Shown piece by piece: positions 34,320 to 48,500 of a stretch of DNA of 60,000 nt. This DNA comes from Membranipora membranacea. Lineage: Eukaryota; Bryozoa; Gymnolaemata; Cheilostomatida; Membraniporidae. Numbering within the stretch: the first letter of the stretch is position 1; each line of letters starts with the position of its first letter. Made by a program: the position numbers and the translations under genes. The stretch covers positions 37,734,283 through 37,794,282 of the forward strand of contig OU612066.1 in the NCBI GenBank assembly GCA_914767715.1. Direction: 5' to 3'. The notes under the pieces are model-generated. The model saw only the letters and a list, made by a program, of their open reading frames with translations, was not told the DNA's origin and did not search any database.

Positions 34320-37276
34320 TCTGTCAGTAAATCCTTTTCCCGTTGCGGTGTCAGAGTCACCAACTACTCAATTTCATTCAGCATTAGGAGTTAGCAACGA
34401 GAAAACAGTACCCTGTCTAGCTAGATTGTACCTGTAATTGACGATATTGGGTTTAAAGCTGATTATTTCCAAGTCTAAGCTATAAGTATTTATTTTAATC
34501 AATCAATGATAAAACACAGCAAAAGGACCCACTTTTATTGTACCAACTACCAACTGATTATGCAACCTGGGTTTATAACTGAACAACAGAGTCAAGCCTC
34601 ATGCAATGTAACTCTCAGCTGACCTGGTAAATTTTACTAACAAACTTGCTAGGTTGTAATGTAATAACAATTTATATCTAGATTATATCTAACCAGTAAT
34701 AGGCATGTAGTTATATTACAGAGCTCACTTAGATAAAGAGCTTATAATCCTAAAGGGTATTTATAACAATTTCTATACTAGCAATTGTATAAATTGGTGC
34801 TGTCATGACATGGCACTTAAATAACAATGATCAATATTATCACCAAGCGAAGATCAGGTAAACTCCTATACAATGCAACTTTGGGAAAACCAAATAAGGT
34901 CTCACATATCATAAACAAGATGATATGGAAACGTTATGATAATATGGTCATTTAACAAATATTTACTATCCATACCTAGTTACTCACCCCTATCCCAATT
35001 TTTGTTGTCAAGCCGGTCTATTCAAGTCCAAGTCTGATTCTGAGACCAAATCTGAAATGACTCTGCTTTTAATATTACTTATCGCATAGCCTTTTAAAAA
35101 TGTGTACACAACCTCGAGCCCACAACAAAGCTTTTATATTATCTAATGTTATTGGTCATCCATGTAGAATAGTACCATTGACTGACTCTGCTCCATTCTG
35201 CTACCCAAAATCCTATATATCCACAAATAGGTGATTAATTAATGTCTCATTAGACTTCATATATTGATTAACAGAAGTTTATCATGAACGAGCATTTAAA
35301 AGTTTTCTCCAATTATGACTATTCAATATTCATGTAGTGAACTCCCGTCATTTCAATGGTTCATGTTTAATAGAAAATAAGCTTATCATTGATTTTATAC
35401 CAACGACTTTCCTTTGCTTTCATTACTAGATGTACGTGCTGCATTAAACATAAATAACTAACATATTTAAATCAATGAATGCTGCTTTGGCATCATGTCC
35501 ATCCAAAACAGAGCATTCCCTGACCAGTTGTGCGACTTAGCGACAGTATAGTCAGAATTGTATTTCTACAACGTAAATTGTAGAGGATTTGAAAAGGTTC
35601 TATTTCCTAACTATTTTGTCGAAATTGTAGCAATACTTCCTTGCTGAAATTTGGGTCATAAACTGGGTCAGCAGATTTATTTACCAATTATTATGCTATT
35701 ATACCAGGGTGTATGGGACATAGCTTTAAACGTCCTGATTATTTACTAAGCTATGAGATGACCATTTGTAGTTGTCTTCTCATTGATTCTGGCGTGATAA
35801 CTTCTACGTCTTATCCTATGGGATTTACCCTGGCAGGGAAGTCGTTGGACGGGGACAAAACTCTATGGGACCCAGACTACCTTTCCCATATCTGATATGG
35901 ATGCTAACTAGAGTTTAGTTTTGCCAGTCCAGGGGTCTCTTGATGTGAGCTAGCACTTAATTTTTGTTAGCTATGTGTTGGTGAGTAAATGTCAGTTAGG
36001 TTTAAAGTTAGCTATTTCATCCGTGTGCAGAAAACCTAGCTATACCACCTGCAAATTCTTGCCTCCTCTAGGGTTATAAAGCATCGAACCTACTACATGT
36101 ATATCCTAATTCTAACTCAGTTGTTTCTGTGTGCAAAAAAGGACTAAGTTATTTCTGCAGTTTACAAACCGAACGGTTTTGTGATGAAACTTAGACTTAT
36201 ATTGAAATCATTAGTAACATAGGAACATCGTTGGTGAACTTATATACAGCCTATATGGTTGGATAGGTAATTTGAAACTAATGTGTGAAGAGAAAAAATA
36301 ATTGTGATATCTTGAGCAGTTTGTATTATGTTGCTCATAACAGTATTCACTATAATTACTATGATTACTTTGGAACAGAGTGGGAAGTTAGTTTATGGAT
36401 GAACAATAATAGGCCTATAATATGAAATCATCATCAAGCCAAATGAGAATAATGCTTGCAGCATAAGAATCATCACATCTATCAATCGCACATCTGCACA
36501 AGGTGGGGGTGGGAAAGCTAGGGGTATATATCAAGTGCTCACCTCCATCAATGAACTAGTTCATTGCTTCATCAATAGCATGGATAGGGACCGGGATTCA
36601 AAGCTGCAGATTGAGAAGGACAAATTCTAACCACCACATCCTGAAAATGTTCATGCATCATGCATGTCGCAAAGTGTCATACCAGGAGTGTGTAAAATCA
36701 GCAGATTGATGTATACTGCTGTACGCAATGCAGAGTGTACAATCAACAATGCTCATCCTGCAAACCCTGGTTTGATAGACAAGAATGTTAACACCATGCA
36801 CTAGAACAACAAGTTACTCAGCTCAAGGAGTTACTGCTTGCTCAGCTAGTATATTTTACTTTTTCTCAAACAGTCTAGCCCAGTAGATAGTTCTCACTCA
36901 GTACAGCCAGAAGAGAAGAAGATAATCATGTTAATTATTGTTGTAAACAAACTACATACTTAAAATATGCTGCAAGCAAAAATCTATTCTCTCTGGTCAA
37001 GCCAATGTATTCAGTTTCTTTGGTCAAGCTATTTTTTTATTGACAGAACAGTCAACATGTTATAAATAGTCTACAATAACACGCCTCCTTGGCTATGAGT
37101 TATCATCCGTCATTCATAAAGATTATGCTAATATGTTTTCAATTTTATGCTTGAGTAGAGACTGCGGTGAGACTGTAGAGGAGGTATAAAGCTGTTTGTA
37201 TCAATTTTCATTGCCTCATTTTCAGAGTAGTGGAGTTAGAGTTTAGATCAGATTACACTATCTCGCCTACTACGCT
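34320..37276. other. Intergenic region between two head-to-head sulfotransferase genes
   Basis: About 3 kb without a recognised exon. It must hold the promoters of both genes, but no clear shared motif was seen. A palindrome ATCAATGAACTAGTTCATTG occurs at about 36548-36567 within a possible degenerate minus-strand tRNA-SINE (GCTTTGAATCCCGG on the minus strand near 36590). Confidence 0.45.
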
Positions 37277-38797
37277 ATGAGGACACTACTTGGCATAATA
37301 TTTGTTGAAGCAGCTTTCTACTGCAACTCCATATGGCAGCTGCTTATGCGGTCACTGTGGAGGCTGAATGGTGAGATAACACAGTATAAACTTTGTTATA
37401 GCTATGGAATAAAATTTGCAGATATCAAACTTGTGTGGAAGAGGTGGGATGACTTGTGACTGGTGCAAAACTGCTATACGGCAACAAATGCTTAAGCCAT
37501 TGAAATTACAGTATTCTTAACGGTCGAGATGTCAAACTAAAAAACAAGTTGATTATCTTTTACAGGTGTCGCCGCAAAACTGGAAGATATCCGAGCAGGA
37601 AGGGAGACAAAGCTGACTGCGCATGTACAGAGAAATATACTGACTATTACCTCTACGCCTTTAACTACCCCCTACTCATTCTTCACCGTACATGACAGCT
37701 TTGCACCAGCAACCGTGATTCTAGAGAAAAATGTCCATCTGCTGTCTATTAACAAGTCCACTGTCAAGTTTATTCGTGTGAAACCAGGAATTGATCCGTT
37801 AAACTTACATAAGAATCCGATTTTATTCCTGGTGCAGCTTTTGAACACAGAGGAGGTGATTATTCTTCCAAGAAAAGATTTTGACAGGATTATCAATAAG
37901 GTAGATATTGATGATAGACAGGTGGTCTGGTTTTTCCACACTATTCGATGCGGCTCCACGTTGTGGGGGCAAATCTTTGACTCTCTTCCTCAATGGACAG
38001 TCATTTCAGAATCTCAGGCTATGTATCACTCAGTTGTATACGATTGTAAAGAATTTGACATTTCAGCATTCTCTGAGACTCAAGAATATGAGGATATGGT
38101 GGTTGCCACTGTCAAAGCGTATGTGAGCATGGCCCCAAAAGGCAACTCTATTTTCTGGAAGACAGCGCAGTTGGATGATCACATGCTCAATGTGATACGT
38201 CGACGATTTCCGAATCATAAAATTCTCTTCGGATATCGGGATGTACTGCCTTGTGCATTATCTTTTGAGAAAGCCTTCGGATGGCTGCCATCAGTACAGA
38301 GGAGATTACGTTATGTGATGAACACGATCGCTAATATACCACCCACTAAAGGTGAAGCACGAGTAGGATGGCTCTTTCATACACAGGGGTACAAGCCTGC
38401 ATTGACAGTAGAGGCGGTTCGGTCATCTCAGCTTACGTTTAATACCTTTGAATGGTTTATATTGCTTTGGGCAGTCAGAGTTGCAATGATGCAGGAGTTT
38501 GATGAGAGTGGTGGCAAATTTAAACCAATAAAGTATGAAATGCTCATCAAGGACCCTAGACAGGTAATCAGTGATGTGTTCCGCTATGTGAATGTACCGA
38601 ACGAGTTAGTGGAAAAGGCTTTGGAGACTATGGAGCGTGACAGTCAGGCTGGTCTTTTCTTTAGTCATGTAAGCCTCACCAACTTTAAATCATGGCAGAG
38701 GACTGATGTATCTGTTAAGAGATGCAACACCATCTTGAAAGTGTTTGAGTTACCTGACCTAGATTCTTGTTATACGATCCCAACCAAAGAACTTTAG
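37277..38797 (+). CDS. Sulfotransferase-fold protein of uncharacterised family (2 exons, 441 aa)
   Basis: Exon 1 is 37277-37370 and exon 2 is 37566-38797, joined in phase (AAT G / GT). The product starts MRTLLGIIFVEAAFYCNSIW, a hydrophobic leader or anchor. The core has VVWFFHTIRCGSTLWGQIF (TIRCGS at about residues 157-162), which resembles a PAPS or P-loop 5'-phosphosulfate site. It also has LFGYRDVLPCALSFEKAFG (about 252-270), which resembles the 3'-phosphate site with Arg and Ser. It is not a member of a named sulfotransferase subfamily that I recognise. Proteins of this shape occur in marine invertebrates without assigned function. A start further upstream in another exon is possible. Confidence 0.8.
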
Positions 38798-39560
38798 GGA
38801 ATTGAAACCTTTGAAGTATAAGGACCAGATCATAAGCTCAGAGCATTGGGACCAGACCCGACTTTCTCTACGGTCCCCAATATTGTTTTAGAACGATTTA
38901 ATGGCTTATCACAATACTTGACATAATATAATTTATTATATGACAATTTATGGGGGTTGGGATTGACATATTTTGCCTCAGTGTTATTATAAATCGCATT
39001 CAATGTCTTTTTTGTTATTTTAAAATAAAATGTAAACGTTACTCTCATCTTATTTGATAATTCAAACGACTTCCTTCGTGAACAAAGCAAAAACATAACA
39101 TGAATACATATCCATATATCCATGAATATATATATATATATATATATCCACTCTTGCTACTTATTGATTCTAACTGTAAGGTTGGTAACGTAGTGTTTTT
39201 GACAAGGTTTTGGTGTATATTGGATAGGCTCTATACATCTATTAATTTTAGTTTTGTATTGTTCTTGGTTTTCATGTGGACATATCGCTGGCATAAATAG
39301 CTCCAGGTGTGGTATGGCATTGGCATGTAGTGGTCAGCCATACCCATACCATGATATTTATGAGTCATATAAATGGACACGTTGCAGATTGATATTGAAG
39401 ATGCTGTTGTCATGGTCGATTGTACACCACAACACATTGTTTATGGAACTATCAATCAGCGAGTTATTTGATTTGAAATGCATTAGAAGTTTTTCAGAAC
39501 TTTTGATGTTCTTGCCTGAATGAGAGAAGAAATTGTCAGAGGGAGTAGTAGGGAGGAGTA
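38798..39560. other. 3' flank of the sulfotransferase-fold gene and spacer
   Basis: Possible polyadenylation signal AATAAA within AAAATAAAATG at about 39020-39030. A (TA)n microsatellite lies at about 39125-39147. No further exon was seen. Confidence 0.45.
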
Positions 39561-39576
39561 GTGGGTGGCTCAGTTT

Positions 39577-39895
39577 AGCCTTGTCACGCGGCCAAAAACC
39601 GAAGACCAATGGCCGCGTGACAAGGCTAGGCTCAGTTGGTTAAAGAGCCGTTCCTTTAGCATGCAAATGTTGAAGGTCGTGGGTTCGAATCCCACTGCCT
39701 TCCGTCGGCTACGGGGGTTGGGTTGGCCCCAAGGTGTGCTCCGACCTGCCTGCAAACAGACAGCAACCTGGCGCAGATATTGCGGCCTCGCCACAAAGGC
39801 ACATATATTTCACCGCCCATGCTTCAGGTTGTGGCGTGTGAAATGACACCTGATTTCAATCAACTTTAAACAAACACACACCACATGTGTAGCCT
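39577..39895 (+). mobile_element. tRNA-derived SINE with an inverted 5' head
   Basis: From 39611 the plus strand reads like a tRNA: GCCGCGTGACAAGGCTAGGC, an A box GGCTCAGTTGGTTAAAGAGC and a B box GTGGGTTCGAATCCCAC at about 39678-39695. A conserved-looking body follows (GGGGTTGGGTTGGCCCCAAG at about 39714) and a CA-rich end near 39885. The first 18 bases of the head (TGGCCGCGTGACAAGGCT, 39610-39627) are repeated in perfect inverted form at 39577-39594. Confidence 0.8.
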
Positions 39896-40879
39896 ATGCG
39901 CTCATGGGCCTATGCGCTCATTTGTAATTTGCCAAAAACAACAAAAAAGGGTGAAAAGTATAGATTGAGAAAGTAATGGATATCTTTGGAAAATGATGTG
40001 CTGACCAAACTATATCAAACGGAAGGTTCTGGATAGATTAACAATGTTTAATTAAATCCAAAAAGATTTCATACTTCATGTTTTAGTGATTTTCGGTAGT
40101 TTGTCTTGCACTTAGTTGGGTTGAGCACTACAATTTCGAGGTCTGTTAGCATCCCCTACTGCTTTGTTATGAAGTGAGAGCCTTTCATGACTCAATTTGT
40201 GCTCCACTGTAGGTCCTGTTATGCTATGACAAATGTTGTCAAAACAAAGCCCATAGTCTCTGCGACCTCTAAGCCTACCCATAATAGTTCTAATTTTATT
40301 TTAGGGCAAAGGAAAAACTCAATTTAGAGCTATAACTATTCCTGATCACTGGTACTTTGTAATATCCATATTGCTGAGTTCATTGTCGTTGCTTGGTTGA
40401 CGCACTTCTTTGCGATATAAGCTAGGAAATAGTAAGCTGCAGGCTAGCCGGGCTTTTCCCGCATCTGTATGTAGGCCTAAGTACTGATTGAAATAGCAAA
40501 CACTCACACAGAGTGATACCTACTTGGTACTTGTAGGTTACACTCTGTTATATCAAAGGCGACATCACACTAGACCGCCTAGGGGGCGTAAGGGGCGTGC
40601 CTCAGTTTTTGGGCATAACTACGTAAGGTTTGGACATTGTTCCAGAATACCATCCCATGGGTAGGGCATTTGGGTTCAGAGCGGGTACAAATAACCATCC
40701 AGTAGGGCATCAGTAGTATTGTCCTCTGATTGTCCTTAGATTTTCATTTCCCGTATTGTCCGGGGCAGAAAACTGTTATGAAAACAGTTTCCTGTGGCAG
40801 CGTTAGAGCGTGGCTCGTTCCGTGTTTGTGATCTTGTCGAGACTGTAGTATGGGGCTGGTTTATTATTTTATTGTAGGA
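39896..40879. other. Non-coding stretch between SINE and LINE fragment
   Basis: No gene was recognised. The 3' UTR of the minus-strand LINE may extend into its right part. Confidence 0.4.
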
Positions 40880-41629
40880 TCAGCAGAGTGCAGGGTGGGC
40901 TTCCTCTCTTGACAGTACCTTATTTAGGAGCTTTACCCTGGAGTTCTTCCGCCGAATAACAAGCTGTTCCAGCTGCAATTTCACCTTTGCTTCCGTAACA
41001 CCCCTCCTCCCCTTCAATCCACAGATCATTCTCACACCTTGTTTTTGCACAATCTAGAGTGCCTCAATCTCCCTCTTTGTGGAAGGATCCCAGGCACAGG
41101 AAGCATATTCCAGATGAGGAAGGCAGAGAGACTTGTATGCAATCAATCTGGCTCTCTCCGGTGCCCAGTAGAGAGCTCGTCTGATCATCCCAATCTGCTT
41201 TCTGGCGCTGCAGATTTTGTCGGCTATGTGGTCAGTGAACTTTAGGTCTGACTGCAGTATCACTCCCAAGTATTTGCAGTGATCTATGCGCTCCAGCACT
41301 ATATTGTCCATAGTGTACTCTGGGACTGTTCTCTGAGGATGGAAGGCTATAATCTTACACTTCGTAGCATTAAAACTCATCCCCCAGGTTTTAGCCCAGG
41401 TGTTCAGTGACTCCAAGTTGGCTTGAAATCTCTCCTCATCATTTTTGTTGTCCACATTTTGGTACATCAGGGTATCATCAGCAAAGAGGCCAACAGAGCA
41501 ATCAACTTCTGTTAGAATCAGATCAAGAAGTCTTTGGTTTTGTATATAATCATTACAGAGATTTCGGTGATACACAGTTACACATGCCGTATTTACTGTA
41601 ACAGTTACATTACAACAAAAACCATTCAT
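40880..41629 (-). mobile_element. LINE fragment with reverse-transcriptase active site
   Basis: The minus-strand frame carries QNQRLLDLILTE, typical of the end of a LINE endonuclease, joined directly to CSVGLFADDTLMYQ, the polymerase active site, so the intervening part is deleted. Then come CKYLGVILQSDLKFTDHI and LPHLEYASCAWDPSTKREIE. A TAG interrupts the frame at 41053, after which the normal C-terminus (VQKQGVRMICGL...) continues to a stop at 40880. It is a dead copy. Confidence 0.88.
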
Positions 41630-42207
41630 TTTTCTTACTACCTTTGTATGAATTGCTATTGTTACTGTGGACTTTCACTTTCTCCTCACAATGAGAATAA
41701 ATTATTATAATAATTATAATTTTAATACAAACAATGAGAATAAATTATAATAGTAGCCTTTTACATTTTGATAGTAGCCTAGAATCTTTTCTTACCCTGG
41801 AGCTGAATGATCTCTTAGTAAATTGGTGTTACACTGTTTGATAGGTGCAAAAGGAGTATCTATTTATGACTCCCTGATGAAAACAAGGAGTAAAATAAAA
41901 ACCTTTTCCTCTCATGTTTCTGCTTGAAGAACACAAAATATTTGACACACTAAAACGAAAGCATTTAACTAAATTATGTGAAAGCATGTTTGATTGGCTT
42001 ATAACAATATAGCCTCAGATGTATCTAAACAGCTGACCAATCCCAGCTGGCCCTTCAAGTCTCAATGTCAAGGTTGAACATGATGGAGAAAGACAATCAA
42101 TCGAAAAATGTGAAAACTTTCTTTCTTTACATGAGCATGTCTGGTTTCCCATTCAAGTAGCCATCTTAAATGCCAATTGCCCATAAAATGTAATACCCAA
42201 AGACAAA
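41630..42207. other. Upstream region of TAF5L
   Basis: It presumably contains promoter and 5' UTR of TAF5L. No TATA box was evident near 42208. A repeated AATGAGAATAAATTATAAT phrase occurs at about 41689-41750. Confidence 0.4.
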
Positions 42208-42533
42208 ATGAAGAGAGTAAACAAGGAGCATATTACTAATATTGTGGAAGAGTATCTGAAAAAGCGAAATTACACTGTATGTTTTCTAATTCACTTTTCT
42301 TTTCTGAATACCGCCTAGCTGGTCATGACACTAGCTCAGCTGGAACTCTTGGTTTCTGTTTGAAGTTAGGCACTAAACCATTATAATGTCATAAAACTGT
42401 TGTACATTTAGGGATCGAAAGAGACCATTGAGCACCTGGCTCTAAATCACTACCATATGCTTGAAACAAGGAGTACTCCTTGCTTGAAAGTTCAAGTTGG
42501 AGCGCTCCATTTCAATTTACCTCTGATGATCAC

Positions 42534-42570
<37 letters not shown>

Positions 42571-45500
42571 CTAATTGAGTCTTAATTGAGAATCAAATTG
42601 ATAGATTGCTGTTGTTATATATATATATATAATATCAAAACTTGTCAAGACACGCTTCTGTTTATTTTAGGGAAGCCCCTCTGAGCTGAACAAGACTGGT
42701 GTTGGTATGATTGCTGGAGCAGTTAATATGGCTTCAGAACAGGAGACCAGCGCTCTTGGTGCTGTGAACTGTGCTTCTGTTAGTGACGGGAATAACTCAG
42801 AGTATGAAATACAATTCAACAGGTGAGTTTGATTCAACAAAACGCTTGTACATAATCTTGAAGGATATTGCTCTTCATTTCTATCAACAAGCATCCATAC
42901 TAGTCCCTTTTTCTTATACCATCTTCTACTTTACAGATAATTGACTAGGTATTCTAGCTTGAAGTCCCTTGGTCCCTTTCTATAGGGCTCAATACAGTCA
43001 GGGACTGAAAGATCATATCCCTAGTTTTTATTCACAGTACAGGCCCTATATGGTTATACTGTATTTACATTCCAAGTTATGTTTGCGATTATATGTTGCA
43101 GGCTGGTTCTGTTTGTCAAGGATTCCTCTGAGAAACACAAACCAACGCTAATGCAGATTTTATTTGCCATTTTTATATCAATTTATGTTGATATGCTTGT
43201 TGGAGGCTTGAAACAGGCAGGTGAGTATGTGTTATACACTTTTCTGCCCACACATAATCCACAGCATAGAAATTTGAGAAAAAGACAATAGTCCCACTTT
43301 GAAAAGCTGATTTGACAGATTTATTAAATTTAAAGCTAGGTAAAAGCGGGACCTAAAGCCCATTTAAAAGCTATTTGAATACCATTTACCAATTCATTTT
43401 CTCGGGTCTAACAAGTTATATTGTGCATTAATAATGTTAAATGATGAGACAGGCTGATTGGGAGGGAATATATCTATCCAAAATATCCCACATACTCTAT
43501 GACTGAGTTTTTTATAGACAGCAATCGTCCCATAAGCGTCAGCAGCGGGCCTAGGATTTATTTTTGTTGAGACTGCTAAGCTTCACTTGACAAATAATTA
43601 AGTAAGCTGGAATCAAATATACAATCAGTATAATATTACCTCATTACAGCTCATCGCTTTCACCAGAAGAATAAGAGTATATTCGGTAATTTACCTATTT
43701 ACAAATCATCGATGGAGGCTATATCTAATGTAGTACAAAAATGTGATAGAGATAGATCACTGAGCATCAGTAAGATGCTTCATTCAGAACTAGGGTGAGT
43801 AGGGGTGACAAAAAACATAATTATAACGTGGAAGTTGCAAAGCATATTCATGCTGGAAACTTATAGTAATTTGCAAGAATTAATAAAAAGTATGATGAAT
43901 GAAAAGTGATTGTAATTTAGAATGATTAAATCGCGAAAGAGTGCGTGTTGAAATGAATCATACAGAATGGTCCTAAAATGTAAAAAATAAGATAGGCCAG
44001 TCATTTTCTTAATATTTTGGTCCACCTAACGAGTTAGGCGACTCTCTGTTCAGACTACTAGCAAAAGACATAAGTGCTTTATATCACTACTTCATCTATT
44101 TATGTTTATTTTATTCCATGAATGAGCTTGCTAAATTTAGAACTATTCTCAAGCCACCTATTATACTGTACTTATCACCTAAAACTGGTACCTATGGGTA
44201 CAAATATTATAAATCTGCTGCAAATGGAACTCCCATTATTTGAGGGCTGTATATTTATGTATTTTCTTGTAGAGAGAATAAGTTCACGGTTGTATTCCCC
44301 ACTGAAACTCTCGCCTACCTCACCAACTACCTTTCTGTGAGTAAATTTTTCTTTCAACACTAGATGAAAATTGAGCCCGCCTATTTTTATCACTAGTGGG
44401 AGTTGTGCTGCAGTCAACATCAAAACTGAAATTATATAATTGCAGCCTCAGCAACAGACATGACCAGTCAGCGATCGTTGCGTGACAGGCAAGCTAAAAG
44501 TACATTATGTAACGAGATGCACTTTGTGCCCTCCTGGTACCCTCACAGTGTCTAACTAAAGTCAACTATAATGTGATGAGATAACTCCTGCCCTGTAAAA
44601 CAATGTATATGGATTATTTACATCAGTGTGTGTATATTATGATGATCCCATCCTATCATACACACAATCATGTGGCACAGCAAAACTGAATAATATATTT
44701 ATGTAAGGGTTGTCGTTATTTATTGGTTGATGTTTAAAAGAAATAGTTTTTTTTTGTAATGCACTGTCCAAAACAGAAGTAGATTGAAAATATTGGGAAA
44801 GAAGCAAAATTCTCTTAGATCTTGACTCTTATATATTATATTTTTTTAACGAGGCTTTATCCATAAGCACAACATTCAAAACCTTATTCTTATATTTTTA
44901 GAGTCGAGAGAATATGATGATATTACAAGTATTCAACTCCAACATTACAGTGGAGAGTGAGTATAGGGCATAGGGCTACACTAATAGTTTTGGGCATCAG
45001 TTTAGTAGCATGGAGCGAAATATACCCTGGCTGTCTGTCTTCTTGTCCCTTGTAAGGTCACATGTATTTGGGAATCTAATCGAGATGGGGATTTGGGTTT
45101 TTTTTGCTGGACATTTGGTTTGATATATTTTTCATCGCCAGGGGACTTAAAAAAACGAGGTGATGAAAATTTAGGCGTGGAGCCCAAAAATAAGTTGGCC
45201 CTGTAGGTAATTTAAATACAGGAAGAAGGGAAACAAACCTGCCCATCTGATAATAATATGATCTTACTTCAGCTGAAAGAAGTCATTACCTACAAACCTT
45301 GTAAGGTGTGCTGAATGCTGATGGATGAGATTTATGAGACTAAAACATAATTGGCCGACCTAACCTACAATGTATCCTGCATAAGAATACAGACTGGCTA
45401 CAAGTGTGACTAGAATTCCATGTTAGGTCAGGAAAACAACAAAAACCATCCAGGATTGAGAAGAAAAGGGACATATATTTCCTAGTAACGCAGATTCTGT

Positions 45501-48500
45501 TATTTCGTTTCTACCAGATCCTGTTCTACCTAACAATTTACATAAATTGTCACTGGGCAGCAATCCAAGAGGGAAGTTCTTAGAATAGCCACATAAAATT
45601 AAATAACTGAATTTCACAATTTTTGACAATTGACGGAACTATGGATCTCAATGATTGGATCTGACTCAAATCTACTTAGAAATATGCTATAAATATAATT
45701 TTAAAACATGCTATAACTATACCCAATGACTTAGATATCTTGCCCAGTTATTTTGTAGTTATTCACACCATGGAAAATTTTGAAAATTGCTACTGTACTA
45801 CCTTAATATACGTAGGTTCAGATGGTACTTTCACACTTTGAATATAATTTGGTCCCTGCCTTCTGACTTACACATTATATACATCAATGTCTCCTATGAC
45901 ATATTGTGTTGCAAGGATGATGCGTAGAATTTCCTTAGATCTAGTCGGATTAATGAATGCTCCTCATTTTGTCTTTTGCTTGATTTGATTGCTTTCTACA
46001 GGTCTCATGCAATGCAATGTTATTTTAATCTTATAAAAGTATGGATTTTCTGGCAATGATTTGCAAAGTACAAATAAAGATAGTTTTTTAACTTAATCTT
46101 TAGCTAATCTACAATTTTCATCAACCCCATAACTTAACATAAACACCCACCCACCATTTTCGAACGGAAAATTCTGAGGTTTTTCATCTACAATGTAAGA
46201 CAAAATATGATGTTATCTAAGATTGTCCTAAGATTGTCTAACTCAATCGTGCTAACAAAATGACATGGGATTAATTACTTAGCATACATGTATAATTCAT
46301 TTGAGACAATGAAAAGCGGGTGCTGGGATTCTCTGGCAGATAGATTTTTCCCAGACAGAGAGCCGTTGTTTGTTTCTTGCCTCTGTGCCAAAACATCAGA
46401 TTAAAGGGAAATGTCTGCACAAGATTTATTGAACATTTGGAAAAAGTACTTCTACACTCAGTTACCTGGCTACACTGATGAATATGTAACAGTAACAGTA
46501 ACTTTTTTGCTCCTAGATGTATCAAGAAATATTTTAAGAGTTCATTGTGGTTCCATGTACTTTCCCAGCACTCCCGACTTCTCCCATTTAATCACAGAGT
46601 GAGAAAAACCACACAAGCTGGGGGTACTTGGCCAATTTTTGAAAAAAACGATTGTAATCTTAAACTTAATCATATTGTGAATATTTTAGTTGCCTCAGAT
46701 CAGTTGATGGAGAGTGCAGCCCCTAGTGATACAGTATCCTCCACCCCTGTTAATAGAGTTATCCAAGATGGTGCTGCACTGGACTCACTAAAATCTGTAA
46801 TCAGCGGAATGAAAGGAGTTGTTGCTCCTCAACCCAATATTAGACTTCACATAGTCAGCTCGGAGTATCCCAGGTAAGGGTGATAATGTTAGATAAGAAT
46901 GACCAAGAGAGCAGGTAGATTTAGATTGGTTCCTGCACTATAGCCATTATGCAGTTTTCCAGGAATTCTCTCTATTTGCATCATATTCCTGCATAGTGTA
47001 GTGTGTGGTATTTTGCGTATAACCCCTTATCTTCAATTCAATTGTTGAATATTTAAATTCTGCTATATTACATATTGGGCTGACCAATTCCATAATAAAA
47101 TATTGAGACATGTCTTAAATGTAAAATTTGCTATAATTTGGGCTCAGTAATACTTCTATAAAAACATACCAGTAATTCACATGGAGTCATTAATCAAGAA
47201 GCAAGAAACAATGAAAAACTGTCATTGTGGATCCTTTTGGCTTGACGTCAACAATCGTGTCTATATTAAATTCCCGCTCCATTTTCTACGACCCCAACTT
47301 TTAATCGGCCTTCAGCTCTCGTCTCAAGGTCAATTGATGCGTATTTTTCATAGTGAAAGATACAGAAGACTCGAGAAGTTCGTCGAAGTTGACCTTCAAT
47401 GTTACCTTGACCTTCTTTCATCTTAACAACCAGATCCTGAAACTATTTGAATGTTTAAATTAATGTATAAACAATCTAAGCCTGCCATGATAAGCTGATA
47501 TTACTTTATAGCCACACTTTATAGCACTCCCTTATAGCACTCCCTTATAGCACTCCCTTATAGCACTCCCTTATGATACTTTATAGCCTTACTCCCTTAT
47601 GATTTATCCATCTCCGTCTATGAGGGAGAATCGCTACAGAAAATGTTAATTAGAAAGGAATCCAGAGAAGATATTATTTATTTGTTACAGGGTGAATTGT
47701 GGATACGTCACACAGAAACATCTGGTACTGGGCTGTAGTGATTCTTCTGTACACATACTTAGTAAAACCGGCGGAGCCTTACCATCCAAAACCACCAGCG
47801 CTCCCACCGATAAGAGCGATAAAGTCTACCAACCAGACGTATCCAAAGTACAACTAAATGGTGACTGGTTTGAGGATATTGAGGAATCAGCACAGCGTAC
47901 TAGGTCAGCTTTAATAAGGTCGACCTCATGATGTAAACAATGCCTAATGTTGTGTAACTTTGAGATAAAGGCTCAGGGTCACTATGTAGGCCTGTTTTGG
48001 CAATCAGCAAGCTTGTGTCAACAGTTTCCGTGAGTTCATATCAATTTATTGCTGATTAAAAATTATTCAAATGGTTTGGTTCCTTGGTTTTAACAGTTGA
48101 ACTGAATGACAAAAATGGTCAGAGTCGTGCCAAGCTAAAATTCAGATGTACCTTTCAATGCTCTGACTATATCAAAAAGATAACTCTCTGAAACATCCCA
48201 CTGAAACAATATATTTCCCTTTCAATCTTCTAAAATACAACTTGGAGATGCGCAAATTCATAAATTAATACTGATGTCGCAGTAGCTGATTCTAGATATT
48301 TTTATAGTATGTTTATTCAGTTTATCACTTAAGTTAAAATATGCTTTTTATGTATAAATAAAGGCCTCACAATAACCTCTGTCTTTCTCTTCAGATCTAC
48401 AGAGTCCCCCAGCATTCGAGTTATGAGAGCACATTGCTCCGATGTTTATGACATCAGCAGTTTTGACGACTCGGACTATGTGATATCCTGTTCCGCAGAT

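Noticed and set aside
47181-47426. Possible extra exon in TAF5L intron 7
   Set aside because: The flanking exons join in phase without it, and the peptide does not fit the family.
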